Shown here: in pieces, positions 1 to 9,113 of the stretch
Numbering within the stretch: the stretch's first letter is position 1
How the letters are laid out: each line of letters begins with the position of its first letter
Assembly (NCBI RefSeq): GCF_010669285.1
Contig: NZ_CP048711.1
Location: 3,844,001-3,908,000, forward strand
Reading direction: 5' to 3'
Length of the DNA: 64,000 nt
From: Kineobactrum salinum
Lineage (GTDB): Bacteria; Pseudomonadota; Gammaproteobacteria; Pseudomonadales; Halieaceae
Notes under the pieces: generated by a model
Told to the model about the DNA's origin: nothing
Database searches by the model: none
The model's input: only the letters and a program-made list of their open reading frames with translations
Translations under genes and position numbers: made by a program

Positions 1-402
1 GAGGATGCGACACCCTGGGACACCGCGCTGCGGGAAACCGAAGAGGAAATCGGCTGGCCGCGCATCGCGGTACAGCCGGTGGCGCAGTTGGGGGTGCTGC
101 TAACCCGTTCCGGCTTTGCAGTGCATCCCTGCGTGGTACGGGTGGCGGAACTGCCGCCGATGCGGGTGGATCAAGAAGAGTTTGATGCGGTCTTCCTGGC
201 GCCGCTGGCGCTGTTCGCGGAGCGGGCCCGGCTCCGGCTGGAGCGCATGCAGGTGGGCGATGAGCAGCGCTGGGTGCCGCATTACGAACTGGAGCATGGT
301 ATCGTCTGGGGAGTCACCGCCAGAGTGCTCGCCCAACTGGTCAATACCGGTATGGACGCCGGGCTGGATCTTGACCCAGACAATGATGAGGAAGCGCAAT
401 GA
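1..402 (+). CDS. NUDIX hydrolase, C-terminal part (cut by window edge)
   Basis: The reading frame is open from base 1, so the start lies outside the window. The visible part begins just before the helix of the NUDIX box ([11 protein letters not shown], matching RExxEExG), which binds the divalent metal that drives hydrolysis of a nucleoside-diphosphate-linked substrate. The rest resembles the CoA-pyrophosphatase/YeaB type of NUDIX protein, with a late [13 protein letters not shown] segment, but the substrate cannot be fixed from half a protein. The stop overlaps the start of the next gene by 4 nt (ATGA), indicating translational coupling. Confidence 0.85.
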   Translation, partial: EDATPWDTALRETEEEIGWPRIAVQPVAQLGVLLTRSGFAVHPCVVRVAELPPMRVDQEEFDAVFLAPLALFAERARLRLERMQVGDEQRWVPHYELEHGIVWGVTARVLAQLVNTGMDAGLDLDPDNDEEAQ

Positions 403-920
403 TATACAGTCTAGACGGCAAGCAGGTCACACTGCGCGGCAGTGGACATTTTATCGCGCCCAACGCCGCGGTAATTGGCGATGTCACCTTGCATGAGCAC
501 AGCAGTGTCTGGTTCAGCTGTGTCTTGCGTGGCGATGCTGAGCGCATTGAGGTGGGTGCCGGCAGCAATATTCAGGATGGTGCGGTACTGCATGCGGACC
601 CGGGCTTTCCGATGGTCGTGGGCGAGAATGTCACCGTCGGGCACAATGCGATGTTGCACGGTTGCAGCATTGGCGACGGCTCTTTGGTGGGTATTGCCGC
701 GGTGGTGCTGAACGGCGCCAAAGTGGGCAGGAACTGCCTGATCGGCGCCGGCGCGCTGGTCACCGAGGGGATGGAGATTCCCGATGGCAGCCTGGTGTTG
801 GGCGCCCCGGCCAAGGTGCGCCGCCAGTTGAGCGAGGAGCAGCAGGCGGAGTTGCAGTTGAACGCCGACCACTATGTCGGCAATGCAACCCGTTATGCCA
901 GCGGGCTGCGGGAACAGTAA
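399..920 (+). CDS. Gamma-class carbonic anhydrase-like hexapeptide-repeat protein
   Basis: A 173-residue left-handed beta-helix protein of the YrdA/PaaY group. Hexapeptide repeats run through about residues 18-140. The three histidines expected to bind the catalytic metal in gamma-carbonic anhydrases are visible at H65 (VLHAD), H82 and H87 (GHNAMLHGC). Many family members have weak or no hydratase activity in vitro, so the physiological reaction is uncertain. It overlaps the NUDIX gene by 4 nt upstream and the DUF1289 gene by 1 nt (TAATG) downstream, so the three form one translationally coupled unit, an arrangement common in gammaproteobacteria. Confidence 0.88.
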   Translation: MIYSLDGKQVTLRGSGHFIAPNAAVIGDVTLHEHSSVWFSCVLRGDAERIEVGAGSNIQDGAVLHADPGFPMVVGENVTVGHNAMLHGCSIGDGSLVGIAAVVLNGAKVGRNCLIGAGALVTEGMEIPDGSLVLGAPAKVRRQLSEEQQAELQLNADHYVGNATRYASGLREQ

Positions 921-1114
921 TGAGCGAACCCGAGGCACCTCGGTCGCCCTGTATTTCCGTCTGCCTGCTGGATGAGCACGATATCTGCCAGGGCTGTTAC
1001 CGCAGCGCCACCGAAATCACCGACTGGTTCATGGCGGAGCCGGCGGAAAAGCGGGATATCCTGCACCGCGCCCGGCAGCGCGAGCGGCAATACAATCCCG
1101 TGCGCCTGGACTAG
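920..1114 (+). CDS. DUF1289 family small cysteine-rich protein
   Basis: A 64-residue protein with the DUF1289 pattern: a PCISVCLLDE start, then CQGCYRSATEI and a WF. Four cysteines (SPCISVC and CQGC) form a likely small metal-binding knuckle. The function of the family is not established. The start ATG overlaps the preceding TAA, so it is the last gene of the NUDIX/carbonic anhydrase unit. Stem-loop element copy 1 follows it immediately and could end its transcript. Confidence 0.85.
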   Translation: MSEPEAPRSPCISVCLLDEHDICQGCYRSATEITDWFMAEPAEKRDILHRARQRERQYNPVRLD

Positions 1115-1144
1115 TACCTAGTACGAATGGCAATTACTTTAGCT

Positions 1145-1284
1145 GACTCCGGTAGAAGGTCGGCGTCCTGGGCGGGTGCTTTCGAGACCGTTTGCAGCAT
1201 GGATGCTGCAACCGAGCCCCCATGGAGGGGTTAACGGCGTGTCTCGAAAGCACCCGCCCAGGATGTCGGCCGGGCTACGAAGTC
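1145..1284 (+). repeat. Stem-loop element, copy 1 (52-nt conserved core in a 31-bp stem)
   Basis: Arms 1158-1188 and 1241-1271 pair over 31 positions: 28 Watson-Crick and 3 G-U pairs when read as plus-strand RNA. A shorter outer pairing (GACTCCG with CGAAGTC) reaches 1145 and 1284. The 52-nt core (1189-1240) holds hairpin A (TTGCAGCA-TGGA-TGCTGCAA), a C-rich/G-rich hairpin B (CCCC...GGGG) and the ending ACGGCG. The core matches two further copies near 10.3-10.7 kb at the same length, while the outer stem does not. It lies between convergent genes. I know no name for this family. Confidence 0.9.
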
Positions 1285-1313
1285 CCAAAACCCTCAAGTA
1301 AGTGCCATTCTAC

Positions 1314-2588
1314 CTACTGCCGCGCTTTCCGGCTGGCGGCAGAGGACGCCTTGACCGCCTGCACCACATTGCCCTGCAGCTCCAGGATCTCCAGCCGGTA
1401 GCCGGCAATGGCCAGGCTGGCGTTGCCGTCCGGAAAAGATTCCAGGTATTCCAGGATCAGGCCACTCAAGGTCTTGGGGCCGTCGGTGGGCAGGTCCCAG
1501 TGCAGTGACTTGTTGACGTCGCGCAGGTTGGCGTTGCCGGCAATGATGTAGCTGCCGTCGCGCTGGGGAAAGATGCTGTCGTTGCTGTCGCCCAGCTTGG
1601 AGGTGAACTCGCCGACGATCTCTTCCAGGATATCCTCCAGCGTCACGATCCCCATTACTTCGCCGTACTCGTCGACCACTATGGCCAGGCGCAGCTTGTT
1701 TTTCTGGAAGTGCAGCAGTTGGGTATGCAGGGGGGTGTTTTCGGGAATGAAGTAGGGCTTGTCCATCTCCCGCTCCAGGGCGCCACGATCCAGACCCTGA
1801 CTGTCGAGGATGCGGCTGATGTTGCGCATGTGCAGCACGCCGACAATATTGTTGATGTCGTCCCGCCACACCGGCAGACGGGTGTGCGAGCCGGCCTGGA
1901 TGCAGCGCAGGAGGTCGGCATCGCTGTCGTCCAGGTCGATGCCATAGACCTCATTGCGTGGCACCATGATGTCATCCACCGACACCTCCTCCAGATCGAG
2001 GATGTTCAGCAGCATGCCCCGGTGGCGGGACGGTATCAGTGCACCGGCGTCGGTGACGATGGTACGCAGCTCATCGGAGGAAACGTGCTCGTCCTTGGCT
2101 CCGGCCGGATCTATGCCCAGTAGCCGCAGCAGGCCATTGGTCACAAAGTTTACCAGCCAGACCACGGGATACATCAGCTTCATCAGTGGCAACAGCACCA
2201 GGCTGGCCGGGAAGGCCACCCGCTCCGGGTGCAGGGCGGCGATGGTCTTGGGGGTGATTTCGGCGAAAATCAGGATAACCAGGGTTAGCCCCACAGTGGC
2301 TATTGCAATACCGGCGTCCCCCCAGAGGCGAATGGCAACCACGGTGGCGATGGCGGAGGCGAGTATATTGACGAGGTTGTTGCCGATCAGGATCAGGCCG
2401 ATCAGCCGGTCAGGCCGCTCCAGCAGCTTGCCGGCTCGCCGGGCTCCCCGATGCTTTTGTTTCCTGAGATGTTTCAGCCGGTAGCGGTTGAGCGACATCA
2501 TTCCGGTTTCGGAACTTGAAAAGAAGCCGGAAAGCAGAATAAGGACTACCAGGACTGAGTAGAGGAGACCCAGCGGTGCTTCGTTCAA
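1314..2588 (-). CDS. CNNM/CorC-HlyC family membrane transporter (YfjD-like)
   Basis: A 424-residue inner-membrane protein. An N-terminal DUF21/CNNM membrane domain (about residues 1-190, with FFSSSETGMM and a conserved LIGNNLVNILASA) is followed by a CBS pair (about 200-330; IMVPRNEV, VDEYGEVMGIVTLEDILEE) and a C-terminal CorC_HlyC domain (about 345-415). Family members are linked to Mg2+/Co2+ efflux or homeostasis. The only start fitting the family N-terminus is a TTG at 2588. The neighbouring membrane gene ypjD/ccsA-like lies upstream on the same strand, a conserved gammaproteobacterial pair next to ffh. Confidence 0.88.
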   Translation of the reverse strand: MNEAPLGLLYSVLVVLILLSGFFSSSETGMMSLNRYRLKHLRKQKHRGARRAGKLLERPDRLIGLILIGNNLVNILASAIATVVAIRLWGDAGIAIATVGLTLVILIFAEITPKTIAALHPERVAFPASLVLLPLMKLMYPVVWLVNFVTNGLLRLLGIDPAGAKDEHVSSDELRTIVTDAGALIPSRHRGMLLNILDLEEVSVDDIMVPRNEVYGIDLDDSDADLLRCIQAGSHTRLPVWRDDINNIVGVLHMRNISRILDSQGLDRGALEREMDKPYFIPENTPLHTQLLHFQKNKLRLAIVVDEYGEVMGIVTLEDILEEIVGEFTSKLGDSNDSIFPQRDGSYIIAGNANLRDVNKSLHWDLPTDGPKTLSGLILEYLESFPDGNASLAIAGYRLEILELQGNVVQAVKASSAASRKARQ

Positions 2589-2679
2589 AGCGGGGATGAA
2601 CCTTTGACATGTGTGGGTCGGCTATCTTGAAGAAAAACAACGCGGGTAGCAACCCTTTGTGACGGTGGCGCAAGGCCCT

Positions 2680-3483
2680 TCAACCGCGCTGTAGCACCAG
2701 TTCCAGCACCAGCTTGGAGCCGAAGAAGGCCAGTACCAGCAGGGTGAAGCCGCCCAGGGTGAAGCGCACCGCCGTCTGGCTGCGCCAGCCCAGTTGGTAG
2801 CGTCCCCACAGCAGGGTGGAATAGATTGCCCAGGCCAGCAGGGTCAACACCGTCTTGTGGACCAGGTGCTGGGCGAACAGGTCCTCCAGAAACAGCAGGC
2901 CGGAGACAATCGCAACCGTCAGCAGCACGACTCCGGCCCACAGCAGCTCGAACAGCATCGTCTCCATCAATTGCAGTGGGGGCAGCAGACTGACCATGCC
3001 GGTGGCATGGCGGTGCTTGAGCTGGTGGTCCTGCACTGCCAGCAGTGCGGCTTGCACTGCAGCCAGCGTGAGCACGGCGTAGGCCAGGATGGAGGAGGCG
3101 ACATGCAACAGTACACCCCCGCCCATGTGCGGTGGAGCGACGCCGGTCTGGGGTGCGAAAGCGGACACCAGCACCGCCGCTGCGGAGATCGGCAGCAACA
3201 CCACGAGCAGGTTCTGCAGCGGCCGGCGCAGCAACCAGACGACGCAGGCGAGATTCACTACCAGCGTGACCAGTGCCAGGATCTTGTACAGCCCCAGATG
3301 CACGCCCTGGCCGTCGAATACACTGAACCAGGCCACCAGGGCATGGCACAGCAGCGCGATGACGCCCAGCGTGATCACCATCGCGCTGAGGCGCGGCCGA
3401 CGCTGCCGCATATGCAGCAGGTGAAGGCCCGTCGCCGTCAGATACAGCAGCGCGGCGAGAATGGCTAACAAGGGCAGAGGCAT
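2680..3483 (-). CDS. ypjD: CcsA/YpjD-type cytochrome c assembly family membrane protein
   Basis: A 267-residue protein with about eight predicted transmembrane helices and histidines in positions typical of the CcsA/HemX-like fold (for example HLGLYK and LLHVASSILAY). E. coli YpjD-type members sit next to ffh and the CorC-type transporter, as here. A role in haem handling is suggested by the fold; no substrate is established. It is divergent from ffh, with the two promoters sharing about 100 bp (3484-3581). Confidence 0.82.
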   Translation of the reverse strand: MPLPLLAILAALLYLTATGLHLLHMRQRRPRLSAMVITLGVIALLCHALVAWFSVFDGQGVHLGLYKILALVTLVVNLACVVWLLRRPLQNLLVVLLPISAAAVLVSAFAPQTGVAPPHMGGGVLLHVASSILAYAVLTLAAVQAALLAVQDHQLKHRHATGMVSLLPPLQLMETMLFELLWAGVVLLTVAIVSGLLFLEDLFAQHLVHKTVLTLLAWAIYSTLLWGRYQLGWRSQTAVRFTLGGFTLLVLAFFGSKLVLELVLQRG

Positions 3484-3581
3484 GGTTTGGGGGTTGGACC
3501 CGGGTGACGTATACTGCGCTCCTTTGTACCGATTTGTCCCGGCATAATCAATAGCGCCGGGTGTTGCCGAGAGTCATTCCG

Positions 3582-4960
3582 ATGTTTGAGAGCTTATCCG
3601 ATCGCCTGTCCCAGAGCCTGCGCAACGTCAGCGGCAAGGCGCGGCTGACCGAGGACAATATCCAGGACACCCTGCGTGAAGTACGCATGGCACTGCTGGA
3701 GGCCGATGTGGCGCTGCCGGTGGTGAAGGACTTCGTCGAGGCGGTGAAGCAGCGCGCACTGGGCCAGGAGGTAATGAGCAGCCTGAGCCCGGGGCAGGCC
3801 TTCCTGAAGATCGTGCAGACCGAGCTGGAATCGGTGATGGGTTCTGCCAACGAGGGGCTGAACCTGGCGGTGCAGCCGCCAGCCATTATCCTGATGGCTG
3901 GCCTGCAGGGTGCGGGCAAGACCACCTCGGTGGCCAAACTGGCGCGCCTGCTGCGGGAGCGGGACAAGAAATCGGTGACGGTGGTCAGCGCGGACGTGTA
4001 CCGTCCCGCGGCGATCAAGCAGCTGGAAACCCTGGCGGCGGAAGTCGGGGTGGACTTCTATCCCAGCGCGCCCGACCAGAAGCCGGTCGATATCGCCCGC
4101 GCTGCGATCGAGCACGCCCGCATCCGCTTCAGCGATGTCCTGATCATCGACACTGCCGGCCGGCTGGCGATCGACGAGGCCATGATGGCTGAGATCGCCG
4201 AGTTGCATCGGGTCACCCAACCCGCCGAAACGCTGTTTGTGGTCGATGCGATGACCGGGCAGGACGCCGCCACCACCGCCAAGGCCTTTGGCGAGGCGTT
4301 GCCTTTGACCGGTGTGATCCTGACTAAGGTTGATGCCGACAGCCGCGGTGGTGCCGCGCTGTCGGTGCGCACCATTACCGGCAAGCCGATCAAGTTCCTC
4401 GGCGTGGGCGAGAAAACCCAGGCGCTGGATCCCTTCCACCCCGACCGGCTGGCCTCGCGCATCCTGGGCATGGGCGATGTGATGTCGCTGATCGAGGAAG
4501 CCGAGCAGAAAGTTGACCGGCACAAGGCCGAGCGCCTGGCGCGCAAGGTCAAGAAGGGCAGCGCTTCGATCTGGAGGACTTTCGCGACCAGTTGCAGCAG
4601 ATGACCAATATGGGCGGCATTACCGGCATGCTCGACAAGCTGCCGGGCATGGGCAACATGGCGCAAATGGCGCAGCAGAACCTGGACACCAAAATGTTTG
4701 CGCGGATGGAGGCGATGATCAACTCCATGACCCCGCGCGAGCGCCGCAATCCGGACCTGATTGTCGGCTCCCGCAAGCGCCGCATCACCCGCGGCTCCGG
4801 TACCCAGGTTCAGGACCTCAACCGCCTGCTGAAACAGCACAAGCAGATGCAGAAGATGATGAAGAAGATGAAGGGCGGCGGCATGGAGAAAATGATGCGT
4901 GGTCTGGGTGGCATGATGCCGCCGGGCGGCGGTGCCGGCGGCGGCTTCCCGTTCCGCTGA
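3582..4960 (+). CDS. ffh: Signal recognition particle protein Ffh (apparent frameshift)
   Basis: The SRP GTPase binds 4.5S RNA and signal sequences and docks on FtsY. N and G domains are clear: GLQGAGKTT (P-loop), VDTYRP-like [14 protein letters not shown] and TKVD. The M domain is methionine-rich ([15 protein letters not shown] near the C-terminus). The ATG at 3582 gives the family start MFESLSDRL. The frame breaks at about 4555-4562: KVKKG must continue as [11 protein letters not shown] one frame over. One added base gives 459 residues, the usual length. Since ffh is essential, a sequencing or assembly error is the best explanation. Confidence 0.9.
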
Positions 4961-5008
4961 AGTGGCGCGGCCGGCTCTCGCTAAGCTCCCGGAATTGTTA
5001 AAAATATC

Positions 5009-5025
5009 GCCCCGGCAGGGGTTTT
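5009..5025 (+). terminator. Possible weak terminator after ffh
   Basis: A short hairpin (CCCC-GGCA-GGGG, five pairs counting a G-U) is followed directly by TTTT, 50 nt after the ffh stop. The stem is short, so it may act only partially. The rpsP promoter probably follows: TATGAT at about 5044 is a fair -10 candidate. Confidence 0.4.
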
Positions 5026-5143
5026 AAATAGCGGGAAATTTCCGTATGATACGCCACCTTTGCGGCCGTGGTGACGGTATTTGCCGTGGATAATGCGGTG
5101 GGTTTGCCGCAGATCCCTACTCAATTTCAGGAAATTACGGAAT

Positions 5144-5407
5144 ATGGTAACAATTCGTCTTTCACGTGGTGGTGCCAAGAAGCGCCCGTTCTATCACTTG
5201 ACTGTTACTGACAGCCGCAAGTCGCGCGACGGTCGATTTATCGAACGCGTCGGCTTCTTCAACCCGGTGGCACGCGGCCAGGAAGTACGGCTGCAGGTCG
5301 ACAATGACCGCATTGCCTACTGGCAGGGTCAGGGTGCCCAGCTGTCCGAGCGCGTGGCGAAGCTGGTCAGGGAATCCAGTGCCGTCAAGGAAGCCAGCGC
5401 GGCCTGA
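5144..5407 (+). CDS. rpsP: 30S ribosomal protein bS16
   Basis: An 87-residue protein starting [17 protein letters not shown], the diagnostic bS16 N-terminus, followed by [19 protein letters not shown]. It binds 16S rRNA early in assembly of the small subunit. The ATG at 5144 is chosen over an upstream in-frame start because it reproduces the family N-terminus and has AGGAAA about 10 nt upstream. It is the first gene of the classic rpsP-rimM-trmD-rplS operon. Confidence 0.97.
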   Translation: MVTIRLSRGGAKKRPFYHLTVTDSRKSRDGRFIERVGFFNPVARGQEVRLQVDNDRIAYWQGQGAQLSERVAKLVRESSAVKEASAA

Positions 5408-5422
5408 TCCGGTGCCGGTCCG

Positions 5423-5965
5423 ATGACTGAGGCCGCTGCAGACGAACGTATTGTCATCGGCCGCATCACCGGTTGTCATGGCATCAAGGGCTGGGTAAAG
5501 GTTCACTCCTATACCGAGCCGCAGGAAAATTTCCTGGCCTACAGTGGCTGGATGGTCCAGCGCCGCGGTGGCCTGCAGGCGGTGGAGTTTGACGCCGGGC
5601 GGCGCCAGGGCAAGGGTCTGGTGGCACACATCAAGGGTGTCGACGATCGCAATCAGGCCGAGCTTTTTCAGGGCCTGGAAGTCAGTGTCGAAGGCGGGCA
5701 GTTGCCGGCGCTGGAAGAGGGCGACTATTACTGGCGCCAGTTGCAGGGCATGCAGGTGTGGTGTGGGCCGGAGGATGAACAGGTGTTGCTGGGGACAGTG
5801 GATTACCTGATCGAGACCGGCGCCAATGATGTCCTGGTAGTGAAGGCCTGCGAGGGTAGTTACGACCAGCGGGAGCGGCTGGTGCCCTGGCTGCCGGGGT
5901 CGACGGTAACCCGGGTGGACAAGCAGGCCGGCAGAATCGAAGTCGACTGGTTCCTGGACGAATAG
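5423..5965 (+). CDS. rimM: Ribosome maturation factor RimM
   Basis: A 180-residue protein with the N-terminal RimM beta-barrel ([18 protein letters not shown]) and a C-terminal PRC-barrel ending [14 protein letters not shown]...IEVDWF. It binds uS19 and assists maturation of the 30S head. It lies 15 nt after rpsP and 31 nt before trmD in the conserved operon. Confidence 0.96.
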   Translation: MTEAAADERIVIGRITGCHGIKGWVKVHSYTEPQENFLAYSGWMVQRRGGLQAVEFDAGRRQGKGLVAHIKGVDDRNQAELFQGLEVSVEGGQLPALEEGDYYWRQLQGMQVWCGPEDEQVLLGTVDYLIETGANDVLVVKACEGSYDQRERLVPWLPGSTVTRVDKQAGRIEVDWFLDE

Positions 5966-5996
5966 CAGGCCGCCAGTCAAGCAAGCGGCGGGTAAC

Positions 5997-6740
5997 ATGC
6001 AGATAGCAGTAGTGAGCCTGTTTCCCGAAATGTTCGGCGCAGTGAGCGAGCACGGGGTGACCGGCCGCGCGGTTGGGCAAGGGCTGGTGACCTTCGGGCA
6101 TCACAATCCCCGCGATTATACAGACGACCGTCACCGTACAGTGGACGACCGGCCCTTTGGCGGCGGCCCCGGTATGGTGATGAAGATTGCTCCGCTGCAG
6201 CAGGCGATAGCCGCTGCCCGGGCGCAGCTGGCGCCGGTGGCGCGGGTGATCTACCTGTCCCCCCAGGGGACGCGCTTCGACCACGCCAAGGCGTTGGAAC
6301 TGGCGCAGGCGCAGTCGCTGATACTGGTGGCGGGGCGCTACGAAGGAGTGGATGAACGCCTGCTCGAGAGCGAGATAGACGAAGAGCTCTCGATCGGCGA
6401 TTACGTATTGAGCGGTGGTGAGCTGGCGGCGATGGTGGTTGTCGACGCGGTGATCCGCCAGTTGCCCGGGGTGCTCGGGCACGAACTGTCGGCCCTGGAG
6501 GATTCCTTTGCCGACGGCTTGCTGGACTGTCCGCACTACACCCGGCCGGAGGTTTATCAGGGCAGGGCGGTGCCGGACGTATTACTGAGCGGCGATCACG
6601 AGCGGATTCGCCGCTGGCGCCTTAAGCAGGCACTGGGCAGGACGCAGCAGCGGCGCCCGGACCTGCTGGAAGGCAGGACGTTGACCGCCGAGGAACAGGA
6701 GTTGCTGGCACTGTATCGCCAGGAACAGGATTTGGGTTAA
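5997..6740 (+). CDS. trmD: tRNA (guanine-N1-)-methyltransferase TrmD
   Basis: A 247-residue SPOUT-class methyltransferase that makes m1G37 in tRNAs reading codons that start with C or G, which prevents frameshifting. Knot-region motifs are visible: [23 protein letters not shown] and [26 protein letters not shown] near the N-terminus is also typical. Length and operon position (between rimM and rplS) are standard. Confidence 0.97.
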   Translation: MQIAVVSLFPEMFGAVSEHGVTGRAVGQGLVTFGHHNPRDYTDDRHRTVDDRPFGGGPGMVMKIAPLQQAIAAARAQLAPVARVIYLSPQGTRFDHAKALELAQAQSLILVAGRYEGVDERLLESEIDEELSIGDYVLSGGELAAMVVVDAVIRQLPGVLGHELSALEDSFADGLLDCPHYTRPEVYQGRAVPDVLLSGDHERIRRWRLKQALGRTQQRRPDLLEGRTLTAEEQELLALYRQEQDLG

Positions 6741-6791
6741 TACAAGTACACTAGCTGTGAAGCTACGCATCGGAAATGACAGGAGCGCACC

Positions 6792-7151
6792 ATGAGCACC
6801 AACAAGATTATCTCTCAGCTTGATGCTGAACAGATGCAAAAGGAACTGCCTGAATTCAGCCCCGGCGATACCGTGGTGGTGCAGGTCAAGGTCAAGGAAG
6901 GTACCCGTGAGCGTCTGCAGGCGTTTGAGGGCGTCTGTATTGCCAAGCGCAGCCGGGGACTGAACTCGGCCTTCACGGTGCGCAAGATTTCCCACGGCGT
7001 CGGTGTGGAGCGGACCTTTCAGGCCTACAGCCCGCTGGTTGACAGCGTCAGTGTCAAGCGCCGCGGCGACGTGCGCCAGGCCAAACTGTACTATCTGCGC
7101 GAACTGTCCGGCAAGGCGGCCCGTATCAAGGAAAAGCTGGCCACCCGCTAG
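6792..7151 (+). CDS. rplS: 50S ribosomal protein bL19
   Basis: A 119-residue protein with the bL19 motifs [22 protein letters not shown], split here as [11 protein letters not shown] and [13 protein letters not shown], then [24 protein letters not shown]. It sits at the 30S-50S interface. AGGAGCGC lies about 8 nt before the ATG. It is the last gene of the rpsP operon; the following 98 bp hold no convincing gene. Confidence 0.97.
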   Translation: MSTNKIISQLDAEQMQKELPEFSPGDTVVVQVKVKEGTRERLQAFEGVCIAKRSRGLNSAFTVRKISHGVGVERTFQAYSPLVDSVSVKRRGDVRQAKLYYLRELSGKAARIKEKLATR

Positions 7152-7249
7152 GCAGGCGGCAAGTGCCGCGCGCCAACAGCCGCGGCAGGTCCTGTTGCGG
7201 CGCTGTGCCGGGCCGCGTGCGGCGCCGGATTCCATGATATCGTAGCGCC

Positions 7250-8152
7250 ATGTCCAGCTTGCTCCCGGAACACCCCGACGTAGAACACTACATCGATTCC
7301 CTGTGGATCGAGAAGGGGCTCGCCGACAACACGCTTGACGCCTACCGCCGCGACCTGTCTCAGTATCACCAGTGGCTGGGGCAGCGTGACCGCACCCTCA
7401 TGCAGGCGGATCGCTCCGACCTGCAGGCCTATCTGGGGCAGCGGATGCGGCAGGGCCAATCGCCCCGCTCCAGCGCCCGCTTCATGTCCTGTGTGCGCGG
7501 TTTCTATCGCTTCCTGCTGCGCGAAGGCCGCCTGCAGATCGACCCCACCCTGGACATAGACAGCCCGATGCTGGGGCGGCCTCTGCCCAAATCCCTGTCA
7601 GAGCGGGATGTGGACCGGCTGCTGCAGGCTCCCGATACCGATATAGCGCTCGAGTTCCGCGACCGCACCATGCTGGAGCTGCTCTATGCCTGTGGCCTGC
7701 GGGTCTCGGAGTTGACCGGCCTGCAGCTCACGCAGCTGAGCGTCAACCAGGGCGTGGTCAGGGTGTTCGGCAAGGGGGGCAAGGAGCGGCTGGTGCCGAT
7801 GGGAGAAGAAGCCCTGAGCTGGCTGCAGCGCTACCTCGCGGGCCCGCGGTCGGAGCTGCTGAAGGGCCTGCCCAGTGATGTCCTGTTCCCCAGTCGTCGC
7901 GGGACACAGATGACTCGCCAGACCTTCTGGTATCGTATTAAAATCTATGCCCGCCGTGCCCAGATACGCAGCGCGCTGTCTCCGCACACCTTGCGGCACG
8001 CGTTTGCGACCCATTTGCTCAATCACGGTGCTGATTTGCGCGTGGTGCAGATGTTGCTGGGACACAGCGACCTGACCACCACGCAAATCTATACCCATGT
8101 GGCGAAACAGCGCATGTTGGAGCTGCACGCACAGCATCACCCCCGGGGCTGA
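7250..8152 (+). CDS. xerD: Tyrosine recombinase XerD
   Basis: A 300-residue site-specific recombinase that acts with XerC at dif to resolve chromosome dimers under FtsK control. The full catalytic set is present: R151 (CGLRVSEL), K175 (FGKGGKER), H246/R249 (SPHTLRHAF), H272 (LLGHSDL) and Y281 (TQIYTHV). The N-terminal SAM-like core-binding domain covers about residues 8-95. The neighbours dsbC, hom and thrC follow the Pseudomonas-type order, so this is the housekeeping XerD, unrelated to the island at guaA. Confidence 0.95.
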   Translation: MSSLLPEHPDVEHYIDSLWIEKGLADNTLDAYRRDLSQYHQWLGQRDRTLMQADRSDLQAYLGQRMRQGQSPRSSARFMSCVRGFYRFLLREGRLQIDPTLDIDSPMLGRPLPKSLSERDVDRLLQAPDTDIALEFRDRTMLELLYACGLRVSELTGLQLTQLSVNQGVVRVFGKGGKERLVPMGEEALSWLQRYLAGPRSELLKGLPSDVLFPSRRGTQMTRQTFWYRIKIYARRAQIRSALSPHTLRHAFATHLLNHGADLRVVQMLLGHSDLTTTQIYTHVAKQRMLELHAQHHPRG

Positions 8153-8243
8153 GGAACTTAGCTCCGGGCCCAGGCTCCAACAACACAAGGCGCGCAGCCA
8201 TCAAGGGCTGCGGGTCCCGGCCCCAGTAACCAGAGGACAGTCC

Positions 8244-8993
8244 ATGACACATCGAGTATTCACCGCCCTGTTGCCACTGCTGGCCCCGCTGTTGGCAGTA
8301 TCGGCCGCAGCCGGCGAGCCGGCGCCGGGGGAGGTGGTCGATACCCTGCGCAAGAAACTCGAAGTGCCCTCGGCGGGGCTCACCGTGGGCACGGTGGAAG
8401 CCAGTGAGATGCCCGGCATGTACGCTGTGCAGTTCAAGGAGGGGCCACTGGTCTATGCCACGGCCGATGGCGAATACTTCATTGTCGGCGACCTGTTTAC
8501 GGTCGGACCGGCCGGTTATGTCAACCTGGCCGAAAAGCGCCGCGATACCCAGCGTACCGAGCAACTGGAAGGACTCGCCACAGCCGACATGATCGTATTT
8601 CCCGCACAGGACAAGCGCCGCACCCACATTACAGTATTCACCGATGTCACCTGTTTTTATTGCCAGAAGCTGCACCGGGAAGTACCCGAGCTGAACAAAC
8701 ACGGCGTGGAGGTGCGCTATGTCGCCTATCCTCGGGCTGGCCTGGGGACGGAAGGGTACCGCAAGCTGGCCACGGCGTGGTGCGCCGAGGATCGCCCCAC
8801 CACCCTGACCCGGTTGAAAAGCGGCGAAGCCGTGCCCGAGAGTGTCTGCAAGGACAACCCGATAGCGAGCCAGTATGAGTTGGGCAAGAACATGGGGGTT
8901 CGCGGCACGCCGGCCATCATAACCAGCAGCGGTCAAATGATCCCCGGCTACCAGTCCGCAGAGGAATTGATGCGCACTCTGGACCTCGAATAA
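8244..8993 (+). CDS. dsbC: Periplasmic thiol:disulfide isomerase DsbC
   Basis: A 249-residue protein with a signal peptide (about residues 1-23, cleavage near AAAGEP), an N-terminal dimerisation domain and a C-terminal thioredoxin domain. The active-site CFYC is C137-C140, a variant of the CGYC of E. coli DsbC, and a cis-proline segment is seen in RGTPAII. A second cysteine pair (ATAWCAED and ESVCKDN) is also family-typical. It shuffles wrong disulfides in the periplasm and is kept reduced by DsbD. The ATG at 8244 follows AGAGGACAG. Confidence 0.93.
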   Translation: MTHRVFTALLPLLAPLLAVSAAAGEPAPGEVVDTLRKKLEVPSAGLTVGTVEASEMPGMYAVQFKEGPLVYATADGEYFIVGDLFTVGPAGYVNLAEKRRDTQRTEQLEGLATADMIVFPAQDKRRTHITVFTDVTCFYCQKLHREVPELNKHGVEVRYVAYPRAGLGTEGYRKLATAWCAEDRPTTLTRLKSGEAVPESVCKDNPIASQYELGKNMGVRGTPAIITSSGQMIPGYQSAEELMRTLDLE

Positions 8994-9113
8994 TCACGTG
9001 CATTCCAGCCGGTGCCGCCGCTGTCCGTTGACAGTGGCGGACGGACTCAGTACTGTTTGCCACCTTTTTGAGAATGCGGCCCCTTGCGGGCTGCCCAATC
9101 GAGTTCCGACGCC

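Noticed and set aside
1192-1401. Plus-strand ORF starting MQHGCCNRAPMEG, and a similar one at 10367-10681
   Set aside because: Both are translations of the conserved stem-loop core; the shared peptide comes from the shared RNA-like element, not from a protein family.
3582-4960. Programmed frameshifting in ffh
   Set aside because: No slippery site or Shine-Dalgarno-like stimulator is seen at the break, Ffh is not known to use recoding, and four other genes show the same type of one-base gap.
7250-8152. The recombinase at 7250 as an island integrase
   Set aside because: Sequence and gene neighbourhood identify it as housekeeping XerD; no att-like repeats flank it.
8153-8243. Possible hairpin between xerD and dsbC
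   Set aside because: GC-rich partial repeats are present but no stable stem followed by T residues could be defined.
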